The notes under the pieces are model-generated. The model worked only from the letters and a program-made list of their open reading frames with translations, was not told where the DNA came from and did not search any database. This document shows, in pieces, positions 16,098 to 24,846 of a DNA stretch of 64,000 nt. The first letter of the stretch is position 1, and every line of letters begins with the position of its first letter. This DNA is from Marifrigoribacter sp965178585 (lineage in GTDB: Bacteria; Bacteroidota; Bacteroidia; Flavobacteriales; Flavobacteriaceae): the NCBI GenBank assembly GCA_965178585.1, contig OZ238267.1:1302001-1366000 (forward strand). The letters are read 5' to 3'. Made by a program: the position numbers and the translations under genes.

Positions 16098-16105
16098 TAT
16101 CTTTG
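16098..16105 (+). promoter_or_regulatory. Promoter -7 box of the DegT-family gene
   Basis: TATCTTTG is an exact TAnnTTTG match, 41 bp before the ATG at 16147, in the short gap after the nitroreductase gene. Confidence 0.55.
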
Positions 16106-16146
16106 TTCAGTATCTTAAAAAAAAATTAATAAAATAATTATAAAAT

Positions 16147-17340
16147 ATGCCTGGATTTGAAATATTTGGAGACGAAGAACGCAAACATGTAAATGATGTT
16201 TTAGAAAGCGGAATTTTAATGCGTTATGGTTTCGATGGAATGAGAAATAATCATTGGAAAGCTAAAGAATTTGAAACAGAATTTGCTAATGAAATGGGTT
16301 CTAATTATTGTCAATTGGTTTCTAGTGGGACTTCTGCTTTAACAATAGCATTGGCTTCTGCAGGAATAGGAGCAGGAGATGAAGTAATTATGCCTTCATT
16401 TACATTTGTAGCTAGTTTTGAATCTATTTTAGCATTAGGAGCAATTCCAGTTTTAGTTGATATAGATAATACTTTAACATTAGATCCAGCTGCTGTAGAA
16501 GCTGCAATTACTTCTAAAACACGTTGTGTAATGCCAGTTCATATGTGTGGTTCTATGGCAAACTTAGATGCATTGCAGGCAATCTGTAACAAACACGATT
16601 TGTTATTGCTAGAAGATGCTTGTCAGGCATTAGGAGGAACTTATAAAGGAAAAGCATTAGGAAGTATTGGTGATTTAGGTTGTTTTTCTTTCGACTTTGT
16701 TAAAACAATAACTTGTGGAGAAGGTGGAGCTGTAATTACTAATAATAAAGAATATTACATCAATTCTGATCAATACCAAGATCATGGTCATGATCATATC
16801 GGAAATGATCGTGGAGCAGAAACACATCCAGTAATGGGTTATAATTACCGTATTTCAGAACTGCATGCAGCAGTAGGATTAGGGCAATTAGAAAAGTTGG
16901 ATGTTATTTTAGCTTCTCAAAAAAGGAATTATACCATTGTTAGAAATGCATTATCAACTATTGAAGGTGTTACTTTTAGAGAAGTACCTGAAGGAGGTGA
17001 AGAGAATTACTCTTTTGTAAGTTTCTTTTTACCAAACGAAGAATTAGCTAAAAAAGCTCATAAAGCTTTGGGCGAGGCTGGTGTAGATGCAAACTTCTAT
17101 TGGTACACCAACAACTGGCACTATATTAATGGATGGGAACATTTAAGAAATATCAAGGCTTTAGGTAATGTTACTGATGAAGTTAGAAGTCAATTAGAAA
17201 AATTAAATGACACCGATTTTTCAAAGAGTGATGCTATTATGAGCAGAACGGTTTCTTCTCTTGTGAAAGTAGGATGGAAGGTTGATGAAGTAAAAGAAAG
17301 AGCTGAAAAAATGAGAGCTGCAATAGCTTCTGTTTTATAA
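16147..17340 (+). CDS. DegT/DnrJ/EryC1/StrS-family PLP aminotransferase
   Basis: A 397-residue PLP-dependent aminotransferase of the sugar-aminotransferase type. SSGTSALTIALASAGIGAGD binds the cofactor phosphate, PSFTFVAS is the family signature, EDACQALGG carries the cofactor-contacting Asp, and K186 in FDFVKTITCGEGGAV is the Schiff-base lysine. The GHDHIGNDRG and MGYNYRISELHAAVG motifs are also present. Members usually make amino sugars for surface polysaccharides, but no sugar genes adjoin it here, so the substrate is unknown. It is transcribed alone between its own promoter and a terminator. Confidence 0.92.
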   Translation: MPGFEIFGDEERKHVNDVLESGILMRYGFDGMRNNHWKAKEFETEFANEMGSNYCQLVSSGTSALTIALASAGIGAGDEVIMPSFTFVASFESILALGAIPVLVDIDNTLTLDPAAVEAAITSKTRCVMPVHMCGSMANLDALQAICNKHDLLLLEDACQALGGTYKGKALGSIGDLGCFSFDFVKTITCGEGGAVITNNKEYYINSDQYQDHGHDHIGNDRGAETHPVMGYNYRISELHAAVGLGQLEKLDVILASQKRNYTIVRNALSTIEGVTFREVPEGGEENYSFVSFFLPNEELAKKAHKALGEAGVDANFYWYTNNWHYINGWEHLRNIKALGNVTDEVRSQLEKLNDTDFSKSDAIMSRTVSSLVKVGWKVDEVKERAEKMRAAIASVL

Positions 17341-17360
17341 AGTATAATTATGTATAAATA

Positions 17361-17394
17361 AAAAAAAGTCTATTCAACGAATAGGCTTTTTTTT
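17361..17394 (+). terminator. Bidirectional terminator between convergent genes
   Basis: An A-run, then GTCTATTC (17368-17375), loop AAC, GAATAGGC (17379-17386), then a T-run. It lies between the DegT-type gene and the convergent ribB and is A/T-flanked on both sides, so it can serve both. Confidence 0.82.
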
Positions 17395-17412
17395 ATTTTT
17401 TTGAAAGTAGTT

Positions 17413-18564
17413 TTAGTAATTAACGTATTCTGTGATTTCAAGGCCATAACCAATCATACCAACACGTTTTTTAGTGTTTTGAGAGTTGGATACTAAACGT
17501 ATTTTGCTAATTCCTAAATCGTGAAGTATTTGAGCACCTATTCCAAAATCTTTAGAATCTGAAACAATTCTTGGAGCTTTTGCAACTTCATTTTCTGATT
17601 GTGCCTCTTTTAATACTTTCAGTCTTGAAAGTAAATTTAAAGATTGATTTTGCTGATTGATAAATACAATGGCACCTTTTCCTTCTTTATTAAAAACGGA
17701 AAACATATCGTCAATTTTTTTATCAGCATTATTTGTTAATGTACCTAAAATATCATTGTTAATCAATGTAGAATTAACCTTAACCAATACAGGTTCTTTT
17801 TCCTTCCAACGTCCTTTGGTTAGGGCTATATGTACTTGATCGTTAGTTGTTTGTTGGTATGCTCTTACTCTAAAACTTCCGTATTTTGTATTTAATTGAA
17901 AATCCTCTTTCTTGTTAATAAGAGAATCATGTTCCATACGATATGCGACTAAATCTTCAATTGAAATTAGCTTCAAATCAAATTTTTCAGCTACCTTCAT
18001 TAATTCTGGTAGGCGAGCCATGGTTCCATCTTCATTAAGTATTTCAACTAAAATACCGGCTGGTTGTAGCCCAGCAAGACGAGCTAAATCAATAGAAGCT
18101 TCTGTGTGGCCTGTTCTTCTTAAAACACCGCCTTCTTTAGCTCTTAACGGAAAAATATGACCAGGGCGTCCTAAATCGTGAACCTTAGTGTCTTCATCAA
18201 CCAAAGCCTTAATTGTTTTTGAACGATCGTGAACTGAAATCCCAGTAGTGCAACCGTTACCAATTAAATCCACAGAAACCGTAAATTGGGTATTGTGTAA
18301 AACGGTGTTGTTTTTCACCATCATATTTAAACCTAAATCCTCGCAACGTTCCTCAGTAAGTGGAGCACAAATAAGACCTCTACCGTGGGTAGCCATAAAA
18401 TTAATCATCTCTGGAGTAACCATTTCTGCTGCTGCAATAAAATCCCCTTCATTTTCCCTGTTTTCGTCATCAACAACGATAACAACCTTTCCAAGTTTAA
18501 TATCTTCAATTGCTTCAGAAATTGTATTGAGTTTTGTCATGGTTTCGTTTTTGGTAGCAATCAT
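17413..18564 (-). CDS. ribB: 3,4-dihydroxy-2-butanone-4-phosphate synthase with degenerate GTP cyclohydrolase II domain
   Basis: The N-terminal domain (about 10-210) converts ribulose 5-phosphate to the four-carbon unit of riboflavin; DDENRENEGDFIAAAEM and HTEASIDLARLAGL are its catalytic motifs. The C-terminal domain (about 215-383) is recognisably GTP cyclohydrolase II-like (FGIGAQILHDLGI) but the zinc-binding cysteine motif (…GSxRCDC…) is replaced by LGTLTNNADKKIDD, so it should lack RibA activity. The TTG at 18585 lies inside the -7 box; the ATG at 18564 is 19 bp after the box, so I start there (18540 is the alternative). It is transcribed separately from the upstream lptG. Confidence 0.9.
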   Translation of the reverse strand: MIATKNETMTKLNTISEAIEDIKLGKVVIVVDDENRENEGDFIAAAEMVTPEMINFMATHGRGLICAPLTEERCEDLGLNMMVKNNTVLHNTQFTVSVDLIGNGCTTGISVHDRSKTIKALVDEDTKVHDLGRPGHIFPLRAKEGGVLRRTGHTEASIDLARLAGLQPAGILVEILNEDGTMARLPELMKVAEKFDLKLISIEDLVAYRMEHDSLINKKEDFQLNTKYGSFRVRAYQQTTNDQVHIALTKGRWKEKEPVLVKVNSTLINNDILGTLTNNADKKIDDMFSVFNKEGKGAIVFINQQNQSLNLLSRLKVLKEAQSENEVAKAPRIVSDSKDFGIGAQILHDLGISKIRLVSNSQNTKKRVGMIGYGLEITEYVNY

Positions 18565-18582
18565 TTTTTTATTAATAATTTG

Positions 18583-18590
18583 CAAAGATA
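18583..18590 (-). promoter_or_regulatory. ribB promoter -7 box
   Basis: TATCTTTG on the minus strand, an exact TAnnTTTG match. A start about 7 bp downstream leaves a very short leader before the ATG at 18564. No FMN riboswitch-sized leader is possible between them. Confidence 0.6.
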
Positions 18591-18596
18591 TTGATT

Positions 18597-20066
18597 CTAT
18601 GTATTTTTTGGATTATCTTTATCTTTCTTCTTGAATAATTTAGAAATTCTATTTCCAAAACCATCTAAGTCTATAATACCTTGATCTGTGGTTGCCCTAT
18701 GAGTTAGCCATATTCCCAATGGTAGCATAATTATAGTATTTAACCAAGAAGCAATATAGGGTTGTAAAGTTCCATCTTCTGCACTATTTTTTGCAAAAAT
18801 CCCAATAAAGTGATAAGTTAAAAACAAAACAATAGCTATTACCATAGGTAATCCCATACCACCTTTTCTAATAATGGCACCTAAAGGGGCTCCAACAAAA
18901 AATAAAATAATACAGGTAATCGCTAAAGCAAATTTTTCATGAAGAGCTATTTCGTATTTGTTTAGTCTTTTTTCTTTAAGGACATAATCTTTGCTTTTGG
19001 AGTCAACTGCTTGAAGAGAACTCTTAACATTGTTTAATGCCATTTGAACAATTTCCTTTTGGTGCTTAGCATTAAAAATATTTAGTAATGTATCATTAGT
19101 TTTAAATGGAATACTGTCCTTTTCAACAAACAATTCTTTTGAATCTTTATTTTGAAACTTTGTCATTCCTGTCCTAAAATACATGCTATTTGAAAATGCT
19201 TTTATAGTATTGGTATAACGCTGCGATTGAGAGTCGATTTCTGCTCTCAACTCTTTAACATTATACATGTTTTGGTTATTCAACTTATTCTCTTTGTCTA
19301 TATCTTTATTGTTAAACTCAGTAAGGTCTATGTTTATAACATATTCTTCAAAGGAACTTCGAACAAATTCTTGCCGTGCTTTTCTTTTAGGGTCTTTTGT
19401 GTAAATTTCATTATAATAATTCCCGTCATTTAGGACTAAAGAAAGGGTGTTACTTCCTTCCTCTGAAGTTAATTCACCATTGTCTGCTATAATAACAGTA
19501 TGGTTACCATTAAGGTGTTGAGCGTCTTTTTTATGAATAACTATTTCTTCTAAATATTGATCATTTTCACCACTTTTCTTTTTCACCTTGATATTAAACT
19601 CATTTCCTATCTGACTAAATTGTCCTTCGGCAATTGCCATAGAAGGTTTAAATTGTTGAATGTTTCTCCTTAAATTTAACCATCTGTATTCTGAATAAGG
19701 AATAACACTGTTAGCAAAGAAAAATACCAAAACACTTAAAAATATAATGAATACTGTTAAACTTCTCATAGCACGTTGAAGTGAAATTCCTGTTGATTTC
19801 ATTGCAGCAAACTCATAGTTTTCAGAAAAACTTCCAAAAACCATTAATGAGGTAACTAAAATAGTAAGTGGTAAAACTAATGGGATGAGTCGGGGAGAAA
19901 CATACCAAAGAAATTTAAGAACAATTACAAGATCAAGACCGCGACCAGCAAGCTCAGAAATATATAACCAAATACTTTGAAGAATAAAAATAAACATCAA
20001 AATAATGAAGACGCTAAAAAACGTCTTCAAATAGGTTGTTAATATATAACGATCTAAAACTTTCAT
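18597..20066 (-). CDS. LptF/LptG-family lipopolysaccharide export permease
   Basis: A 489-residue inner-membrane protein of the YjgP/YjgQ family, a permease half of the LptB2FG machine that extracts LPS from the inner membrane. Three N-terminal membrane segments (about 10-110) precede a long periplasmic beta-jellyroll region and three C-terminal segments (about 375-465, with KFALAITCIILFFVGAPLGA and GMGLPMVIAIVLF). Flavobacteria often have a single gene of this family here. It follows lolA by 7 bp, so ftsK-lolA-lptG form one transcript. The final basic tail is cytoplasmic. Whether it corresponds to LptF or LptG cannot be decided by sequence alone. Confidence 0.9.
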   Translation of the reverse strand: MKVLDRYILTTYLKTFFSVFIILMFIFILQSIWLYISELAGRGLDLVIVLKFLWYVSPRLIPLVLPLTILVTSLMVFGSFSENYEFAAMKSTGISLQRAMRSLTVFIIFLSVLVFFFANSVIPYSEYRWLNLRRNIQQFKPSMAIAEGQFSQIGNEFNIKVKKKSGENDQYLEEIVIHKKDAQHLNGNHTVIIADNGELTSEEGSNTLSLVLNDGNYYNEIYTKDPKRKARQEFVRSSFEEYVINIDLTEFNNKDIDKENKLNNQNMYNVKELRAEIDSQSQRYTNTIKAFSNSMYFRTGMTKFQNKDSKELFVEKDSIPFKTNDTLLNIFNAKHQKEIVQMALNNVKSSLQAVDSKSKDYVLKEKRLNKYEIALHEKFALAITCIILFFVGAPLGAIIRKGGMGLPMVIAIVLFLTYHFIGIFAKNSAEDGTLQPYIASWLNTIIMLPLGIWLTHRATTDQGIIDLDGFGNRISKLFKKKDKDNPKNT

Positions 20067-20073
20067 TTAGAAA

Positions 20074-20736
20074 CTAGTCTAACTTATTGATATAATATCC
20101 TTCGTTTTTATATTTTTCCTCATCAAAAACAAATAAATTTTGTGATATAGGTTGATTGGTTTTAAATGAATTAACCGTAATCGTGTAACTCGTTCCTGAA
20201 GAGTCTGTTTGTATAAGTTTATAAATATGTTTTGTTTGCATATCGATACCTAATAAAATATCTTTTATTTCGGCATTTGAATCGATAGGGCTTAATTTAA
20301 TAAACTGAATGTTTCTTCCTTTTACACTTTGTAAAACATCCATTTTATAATTATATCCATTTTCATAAAAAGTAAGCATTTTAGAAGCAGAAATACTTTT
20401 GTCTTCTTGTTCATTATATGCAGATATTGTAACCTCTTCATCTTCTGGAACAATGGTGTAAATTGTTTTTCCGTTAAAAATTCTAGTTACTCCTAACATA
20501 TTAAGAACATAATTTTCCCCTTTTAAAGTAACATCCCCTCGAGTATCTTGTTTTACATTTTCTTTTGAATTGTTTAGAGAGTATTTAAAATCGATAAAAA
20601 TATTTTCGTAACTCTTTACTTTATTAGAAACTTCATCTAATAAAGTTTTAGCATCTTGTGCTTGTACGCTAATGAAACTCATTAGTATAAAAGAAAAGAT
20701 AGTAACAATTTTTGTTTTAAAGGCTATTGTTTTCAT
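20074..20736 (-). CDS. lolA: LolA-like outer-membrane lipoprotein carrier
   Basis: A 220-residue periplasmic chaperone that carries lipoproteins from the inner to the outer membrane. It has a cleavable signal peptide ending in VQAQ (about residues 1-27) and then the LolA fold (ILLGIDMQTKHIYKLIQTDS and the early VTLKGENYVLNMLG). It overlaps the end of ftsK by 20 bp and is followed after 7 bp by the LptF/G-type permease, an envelope-biogenesis operon arrangement common in Flavobacteriia. No LolB is expected in this phylum. Confidence 0.88.
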   Translation of the reverse strand: MKTIAFKTKIVTIFSFILMSFISVQAQDAKTLLDEVSNKVKSYENIFIDFKYSLNNSKENVKQDTRGDVTLKGENYVLNMLGVTRIFNGKTIYTIVPEDEEVTISAYNEQEDKSISASKMLTFYENGYNYKMDVLQSVKGRNIQFIKLSPIDSNAEIKDILLGIDMQTKHIYKLIQTDSSGTSYTITVNSFKTNQPISQNLFVFDEEKYKNEGYYINKLD

Positions 20737-23101
20737 TTTCTAAATGTTGGTTTAATGCTTCTAATGTTGGTATAAGAACTTGCCTTGCTTTACTACCTTC
20801 AAAGGGCCCTACTATTCCAGAAGCTTCTAATTGATCAATAATTCGTCCAGCGCGATTATATCCTAATTTTAATTTTCTCTGTAATAATGATGTAGAACCT
20901 TGTTGAGCAATTACAAGAACTTCTGCCGCATCTCTAAATAATTTATCACGTTCACTAATATCATTATCAATAGTTGTACCGCTTCCTTCTTCTCCTACAT
21001 ATTCTGGTAATAAATATGCATCAGGATATGCTTTTTGTGAACCAATATAATCTGTAATGTCAGCAACCTCAGGAGTGTCTACAAAAGCACATTGCAATCT
21101 AATTAAATCATTTCCTTGAGTATAAAGCATGTCACCTCTACCAATTAATTGATCCGCTCCAGAATTATCTAAAATAGTTCTAGAATCTATTTTACTAGTA
21201 ACTCTAAATGCAATACGAGCTGGGAAATTTGCTTTAATTATACCCGTAATCACATTTACAGAAGGTCTTTGAGTAGCTACAATTAAATGAATTCCAATTG
21301 CTCTTGCTAATTGAGCTAAACGTGCAATAGGAGTTTCTACTTCTTTGCCAGCAGTCATTATTAAATCAGCAAACTCATCAATAACTAATACAATATAAGG
21401 TAAAAATCGATGTCCATCGTTGGGATTTAATTTACGGGATTTAAACTTGGTATTATATTCTTTTATATTACGAACCATTGCATCTTTCAATAAATCGTAA
21501 CGTGCATCCATTTCTATACACAAAGAATTTAAAGTGTTTACAACCTTAGTAGTATCTGTTATAATAGCTTCATCTGTATCAGGTAATTTTGCTAAATAAT
21601 GGCGTTCTATTTTATTAAATAAAGTAAGTTCCACCTTTTTAGGATCTACCAATACAAATTTAACTTCTGCAGGATGTTTTTTGTAAAGTAAAGATGTTAA
21701 AACAGCATTTAAACCCACAGACTTTCCTTGACCTGTTGCACCTGCCATTAATAAGTGCGGCATTTTTGCTAGATCAACAACAAAAGTTTCATTACTAATT
21801 GTTTTTCCAAAAGCAACAGGAAGTTCCATTTCTGCATTCTGAAATTTAGGTGAAGAAATTACCGACCTCATAGAAACAATACTTGGATTTTTATTGGGTA
21901 CTTCAATTCCAATAGTTCCTCGCCCTGGTATTGGGGCAATTATTCTAATTCCAAGTGCTGATAGAGAAAGGGCAATATCATCTTCTAAATTTTTAATTTT
22001 TGAGATTCTTATCCCTGCATCTGGAACAATTTCATATAAAGTAACTGTTGGCCCTACAGTTGCTTTAATACTTGCGATACCTATTTTATAATTGTTAAGT
22101 GTAGTAACAATTTTATTTTTGTTTTCTTCTAATTCCTCTTGATTTATTGTAATACCAGAGTTTTGAGCATATTCTTTTAGTAACTTAATAGTAGGAAATT
22201 TGTATTTACTAAGTTCAAGCGTAGGGTCAAACTCACCAAAATCACTAACTAGTTTATCGCTTAGATTTTTTTCAATAATATCTTCTTCGGGAGCTTCTTC
22301 AACAATCATTTCTACCTCTTCTTCAGTTTCTTTCTTCAATGAAACTTCTTTTAAGGGTTCGAGTATAGTTGTTGTTTTTTTTTTAGGAAGATTTGTTAAA
22401 TCTATTTCGTTACTTACTATTTCTTTTTCTTCTGTAGGAGTAACAGACACTCCTTCTTTTTTAGATTCTTTTAGAAGATCATCAGAATTAAAATCTGTTT
22501 TAATGTCTTTTTTTGTTTTCTTAATAACATTGGTTAAATGCTCTGGAGTAAGTTTTAGTCTTATAACTAAATATACAATTAATAAAAAAGTCATTAATAA
22601 AACGGCACCAATAAATCCTAAATAATCTTGTATGAAATCATTGATTTCAAATCCTATAATACCACTAAATAAAGGGTTGGTTTTTGAAAAGAAGCCAAAA
22701 AACACAGAAATCCAAATCATTACTAAACTTCCCCAAAACCAGTATTTTGCTAACTTTACCTTATTAAAATCGAAAAAATAATAAACCCCAGTAAGGGTTA
22801 TTAAAAAAGCAATGATAAGAGAAGCAATCCCAAAACCATTATAAATAAAAAGGTCTCCGATGTTAGCTCCAAATTTGCTTAACCAATTTTGAGTTACAAT
22901 TTCTCGATTGGCTAAATCCCCAATAACACTTTGATCTGCTTTCCAACTAAAGAAGTAGGATATAAATGAAAGAATAAGTGCAATGCCTAGTAAAAATAAG
23001 AATCCACCCCAAATAATCTTTTGTTGTTTGGAAAGTTTGAAACTTAATTTTTTCCCTGATTTTGTGGTTGTTTTACTAGCTTTTTTCTTTTTTCTCGTCA
23101 T
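20717..23101 (-). CDS. ftsK: DNA translocase FtsK
   Basis: A 794-residue septal ATPase that pumps the chromosome termini apart during division and coordinates XerCD resolution. Four N-terminal membrane segments (about 30-185) are followed by an acidic linker (about 190-290), the alpha/beta motor domain with Walker A GATGQGKSVGLN and Walker B LVIDEFADLIM, and the C-terminal winged-helix gamma domain that reads KOPS-type polarity signals (VLVIAQQGSTSLLQRKLKLG). Length is typical. Its promoter box (TATTTTTG) lies 23 bp before the ATG. It is the first gene of the ftsK-lolA-lptG transcript. Confidence 0.96.
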   Translation of the reverse strand: MTRKKKKASKTTTKSGKKLSFKLSKQQKIIWGGFLFLLGIALILSFISYFFSWKADQSVIGDLANREIVTQNWLSKFGANIGDLFIYNGFGIASLIIAFLITLTGVYYFFDFNKVKLAKYWFWGSLVMIWISVFFGFFSKTNPLFSGIIGFEINDFIQDYLGFIGAVLLMTFLLIVYLVIRLKLTPEHLTNVIKKTKKDIKTDFNSDDLLKESKKEGVSVTPTEEKEIVSNEIDLTNLPKKKTTTILEPLKEVSLKKETEEEVEMIVEEAPEEDIIEKNLSDKLVSDFGEFDPTLELSKYKFPTIKLLKEYAQNSGITINQEELEENKNKIVTTLNNYKIGIASIKATVGPTVTLYEIVPDAGIRISKIKNLEDDIALSLSALGIRIIAPIPGRGTIGIEVPNKNPSIVSMRSVISSPKFQNAEMELPVAFGKTISNETFVVDLAKMPHLLMAGATGQGKSVGLNAVLTSLLYKKHPAEVKFVLVDPKKVELTLFNKIERHYLAKLPDTDEAIITDTTKVVNTLNSLCIEMDARYDLLKDAMVRNIKEYNTKFKSRKLNPNDGHRFLPYIVLVIDEFADLIMTAGKEVETPIARLAQLARAIGIHLIVATQRPSVNVITGIIKANFPARIAFRVTSKIDSRTILDNSGADQLIGRGDMLYTQGNDLIRLQCAFVDTPEVADITDYIGSQKAYPDAYLLPEYVGEEGSGTTIDNDISERDKLFRDAAEVLVIAQQGSTSLLQRKLKLGYNRAGRIIDQLEASGIVGPFEGSKARQVLIPTLEALNQHLENENNSL

Positions 23102-23123
23102 TAATTACGGACTTGCATTTCAA

Positions 23124-23131
23124 CAAAAATA
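23124..23131 (-). promoter_or_regulatory. ftsK operon promoter -7 box
   Basis: TATTTTTG on the minus strand matches TAnnTTTG exactly, 23 bp before the ftsK ATG, with a TTG 16 nt upstream that could be the -33 element. Confidence 0.58.
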
Positions 23132-23206
23132 CAAATATCAAACGTTACAAGCTAACTATTGTTTTTTGTTTTATAAAAATAATAATGTGCTGCATTTTCA
23201 ATTAAA

Positions 23207-23572
23207 TTATAGTTTAGGTATATAAATAATGCAAGCTATAACTATGGCTGCAATTGCTGCAAAAAATACTGCCGCTGCAGAAACATCTTTTACGTATCCA
23301 ATTTTCTTATGATGTTCTGGATGAATAAAATCGGCAATTTCTTCAATGGCTGTATTTAAAGCTTCAGCACTTAAAACGAGACCTATTACTAAACATTGTA
23401 TAATCCATTCGTTTGAAGAAATGTTAAAGTAAACCCCAGCGATGGTTACTAAAATTGCTGCACATACCTGTACTTTAATACTCGCTTCATTCTTAATAAG
23501 TAAAACAGCTCCTTTAAAAGCAAATCCTATACTTTTTATTCTATTAACAAGGAAGGAATCTTTTTTTGGCAT
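23207..23572 (-). CDS. dgkA: Diacylglycerol kinase
   Basis: A 121-residue inner-membrane protein of the prokaryotic diacylglycerol kinase family, which phosphorylates diacylglycerol or undecaprenol using ATP. Three membrane helices are visible and the catalytic signature EALNTAIEEIADF is intact. I start at the ATG 23572 (MPKKDSF) and not the upstream frame extension, because the exact promoter box TACTTTTG at 23590-23597 lies inside that extension. It has its own promoter and ends 105 bp before ftsK. In Gram-positive relatives the same fold recycles undecaprenol; which lipid is used here is not shown. Confidence 0.92.
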   Translation of the reverse strand: MPKKDSFLVNRIKSIGFAFKGAVLLIKNEASIKVQVCAAILVTIAGVYFNISSNEWIIQCLVIGLVLSAEALNTAIEEIADFIHPEHHKKIGYVKDVSAAAVFFAAIAAIVIACIIYIPKL

Positions 23573-23589
23573 TATAAAATTTGAATTTT

Positions 23590-23597
23590 CAAAAGTA
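23590..23597 (-). promoter_or_regulatory. dgkA promoter -7 box
   Basis: TACTTTTG on the minus strand is an exact TAnnTTTG match, 17 bp before the chosen dgkA ATG, and it decides against the longer upstream start. Confidence 0.6.
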
Positions 23598-23608
23598 AAA
23601 TAAATAAT

Positions 23609-23644
23609 AAAGACCGCCAATCAAATAAACGAAAGGCGGCCTTT
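23609..23644 (-). terminator. Terminator after tpx
   Basis: On the minus strand AAAGGCCGCC pairs with GGCGGTCTTT around an 18-nt loop and is followed by ATTATT. It lies 20 bp after the tpx stop and separates the peroxide-defence operon from dgkA. Confidence 0.75.
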
Positions 23645-23664
23645 ATTATTATACAATAAAATTT

Positions 23665-24162
23665 TTATAAAGCTGCTAAAGCATTTTTATAATTTGGTTC
23701 TTCAGTAGTTTCAGAAACTTGCTCTGTATAAACAACATTTCCATTTTCGTCAAGAACTATGATACTTCTAGATAATAAAGCATCTAATGGTCCATTTGTG
23801 AAAATTACTCCATAATTTTTTCCAAAGTCACCATTTTTGTAATCAGATAATGTAACTACGTTGTCTAAACCTTCTGCTCCACAAAATCTTCCTAATGCAA
23901 ACGGAAGGTCACGAGAGATACATAATACTTTAGTGTTTTCTAAATTACCAGCTTCTTTGTTAAACTGTCTAACAGATGCAGCACAAGTGCCAGTGTCGAT
24001 ACTAGGAAAAATATTAAGAACTAATTTACTTCCTTTAAAATCTTCAAGAGTTTTTGTTGATAAATCACTTGCAGTTAATGAAAAACTAGGCGCTTTTGCA
24101 CCAGCTTCTGGTAATTCTCCTATGGTTTGAAACGGGTTTCCTTTTAATGTTACTGTTGCCAT
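23665..24162 (-). CDS. tpx: Thiol peroxidase (atypical 2-Cys peroxiredoxin)
   Basis: A 165-residue peroxidase that reduces hydrogen and organic peroxides using thioredoxin. The peroxidatic cysteine C60 lies in SIDTGTCAASVRQF and the resolving C94 in ALGRFCGAEG, both as in Tpx enzymes. It is the last gene of a four-gene minus-strand set (peroxiredoxin, thioredoxin, DUF6952, tpx), 20 bp after DUF6952, and a terminator follows. Co-transcription with a thioredoxin supplies its likely electron donor. Confidence 0.95.
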   Translation of the reverse strand: MATVTLKGNPFQTIGELPEAGAKAPSFSLTASDLSTKTLEDFKGSKLVLNIFPSIDTGTCAASVRQFNKEAGNLENTKVLCISRDLPFALGRFCGAEGLDNVVTLSDYKNGDFGKNYGVIFTNGPLDALLSRSIIVLDENGNVVYTEQVSETTEEPNYKNALAAL

Positions 24163-24182
24163 AATGTTTTATATATTTATTA

Positions 24183-24437
24183 TTAATCTATTGATCCTAA
24201 TACTCTTTTCATAAATCCATTTAATGCTTCTTTTTTTGGAGTACCTTCCTTAATCATTTTATTTACTTCAACTGCACCATACATATTAGATATTAGTTCG
24301 CCTATAACATCAAGTTCTTCATCTTTTAATGATGGTACTTCAGTTAATGCTTCTAAAGTTTCAATTGCTTCAATTACAAAATCTTCATCGTTTTCTTCAA
24401 TGAAATTGGTAAGATGTTTTATGATTGGTAATTTCAT
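24183..24437 (-). CDS. DUF6952 family small acidic protein
   Basis: An 84-residue acidic, all-helical protein of a Bacteroidota family (DUF6952) usually found between thioredoxin and peroxiredoxin genes. The segments IEENDEDFVIEAIETLEALT and MYGAVEVNKMIKEGTPKKEA are visible. It has no cysteines, so it is not itself a thiol enzyme; an adaptor or inhibitor role is possible but unproven. It lies 10 bp after the thioredoxin gene and 20 bp before tpx. Confidence 0.8.
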   Translation of the reverse strand: MKLPIIKHLTNFIEENDEDFVIEAIETLEALTEVPSLKDEELDVIGELISNMYGAVEVNKMIKEGTPKKEALNGFMKRVLGSID

Positions 24438-24447
24438 TTGTTTAATA

Positions 24448-24756
24448 TTAAATTACTTCGGATACTAAATCTTTAAGAACGTCAAATTTGTTGGTTTGAA
24501 CCTGATTTACAAAACTTCCATCCTTGAATGTAGCAAAGGTAGGTAAATTGTCAACTGTAGCCATTTTTCGGGACTCAGGAAATTTTTCTGCATCCACCAA
24601 AACAAAAGTCATGTTTTCGTTTTCTGAGGCCAATTTTTTAAATTTTGGTTTCATAATGCGACAATTACCACACCATGTTGCCATATATTGAACAATTACA
24701 GTTTTGTTATCTGAAACTAATTCTTTTAAATTGTCTTGATTTAATTCTTGTAACAT
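24448..24756 (-). CDS. Thioredoxin-family protein
   Basis: A 102-residue cytoplasmic thioredoxin-fold reductant. The active site is ATWCGNCRIMKP (C29, C32), a WCGNC variant of the usual WCGPC; Asn in place of Pro may shift its redox potential. The cis-proline segment is VDNLPTFATFKDG. Its place between a 2-Cys peroxiredoxin and tpx points to a dedicated role in reducing these peroxidases. An inverted repeat (24787-24833) upstream may limit read-through from the peroxiredoxin gene. Confidence 0.92.
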   Translation of the reverse strand: MLQELNQDNLKELVSDNKTVIVQYMATWCGNCRIMKPKFKKLASENENMTFVLVDAEKFPESRKMATVDNLPTFATFKDGSFVNQVQTNKFDVLKDLVSEVI

Positions 24757-24786
24757 AATATTTGGAGTTAAAAATAAAAAGAGTCA

Positions 24787-24833
24787 GTTAAAGAAAAACA
24801 ATGACAAAAATAATTGCTTTGCTTTTCTTTAAC
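24787..24833 (-). repeat. Inverted repeat between peroxiredoxin and thioredoxin genes
   Basis: GTTAAAGAAAA (24787-24797) and TTTTCTTTAAC (24823-24833) are perfect 11-bp complements with a 25-nt loop, followed on the minus strand by TGACTCTTTTTATTTTT. It may be a partial terminator or an mRNA-stabilising structure within the peroxide-defence operon. Confidence 0.6.
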
Positions 24834-24846
24834 CAACATTTTGGTA

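Noticed and set aside
18248..18634. Plus-strand 128-aa hydrophobic reading frame opposite ribB
   Set aside because: It runs antisense to conserved RibB motifs and crosses the ribB promoter; typical shadow frame of AT-rich coding DNA.
22200..22625. Plus-strand 141-aa Ser-rich reading frame opposite ftsK
   Set aside because: It is the complement of the acidic low-complexity linker of FtsK, which gives long Ser-rich antisense frames.
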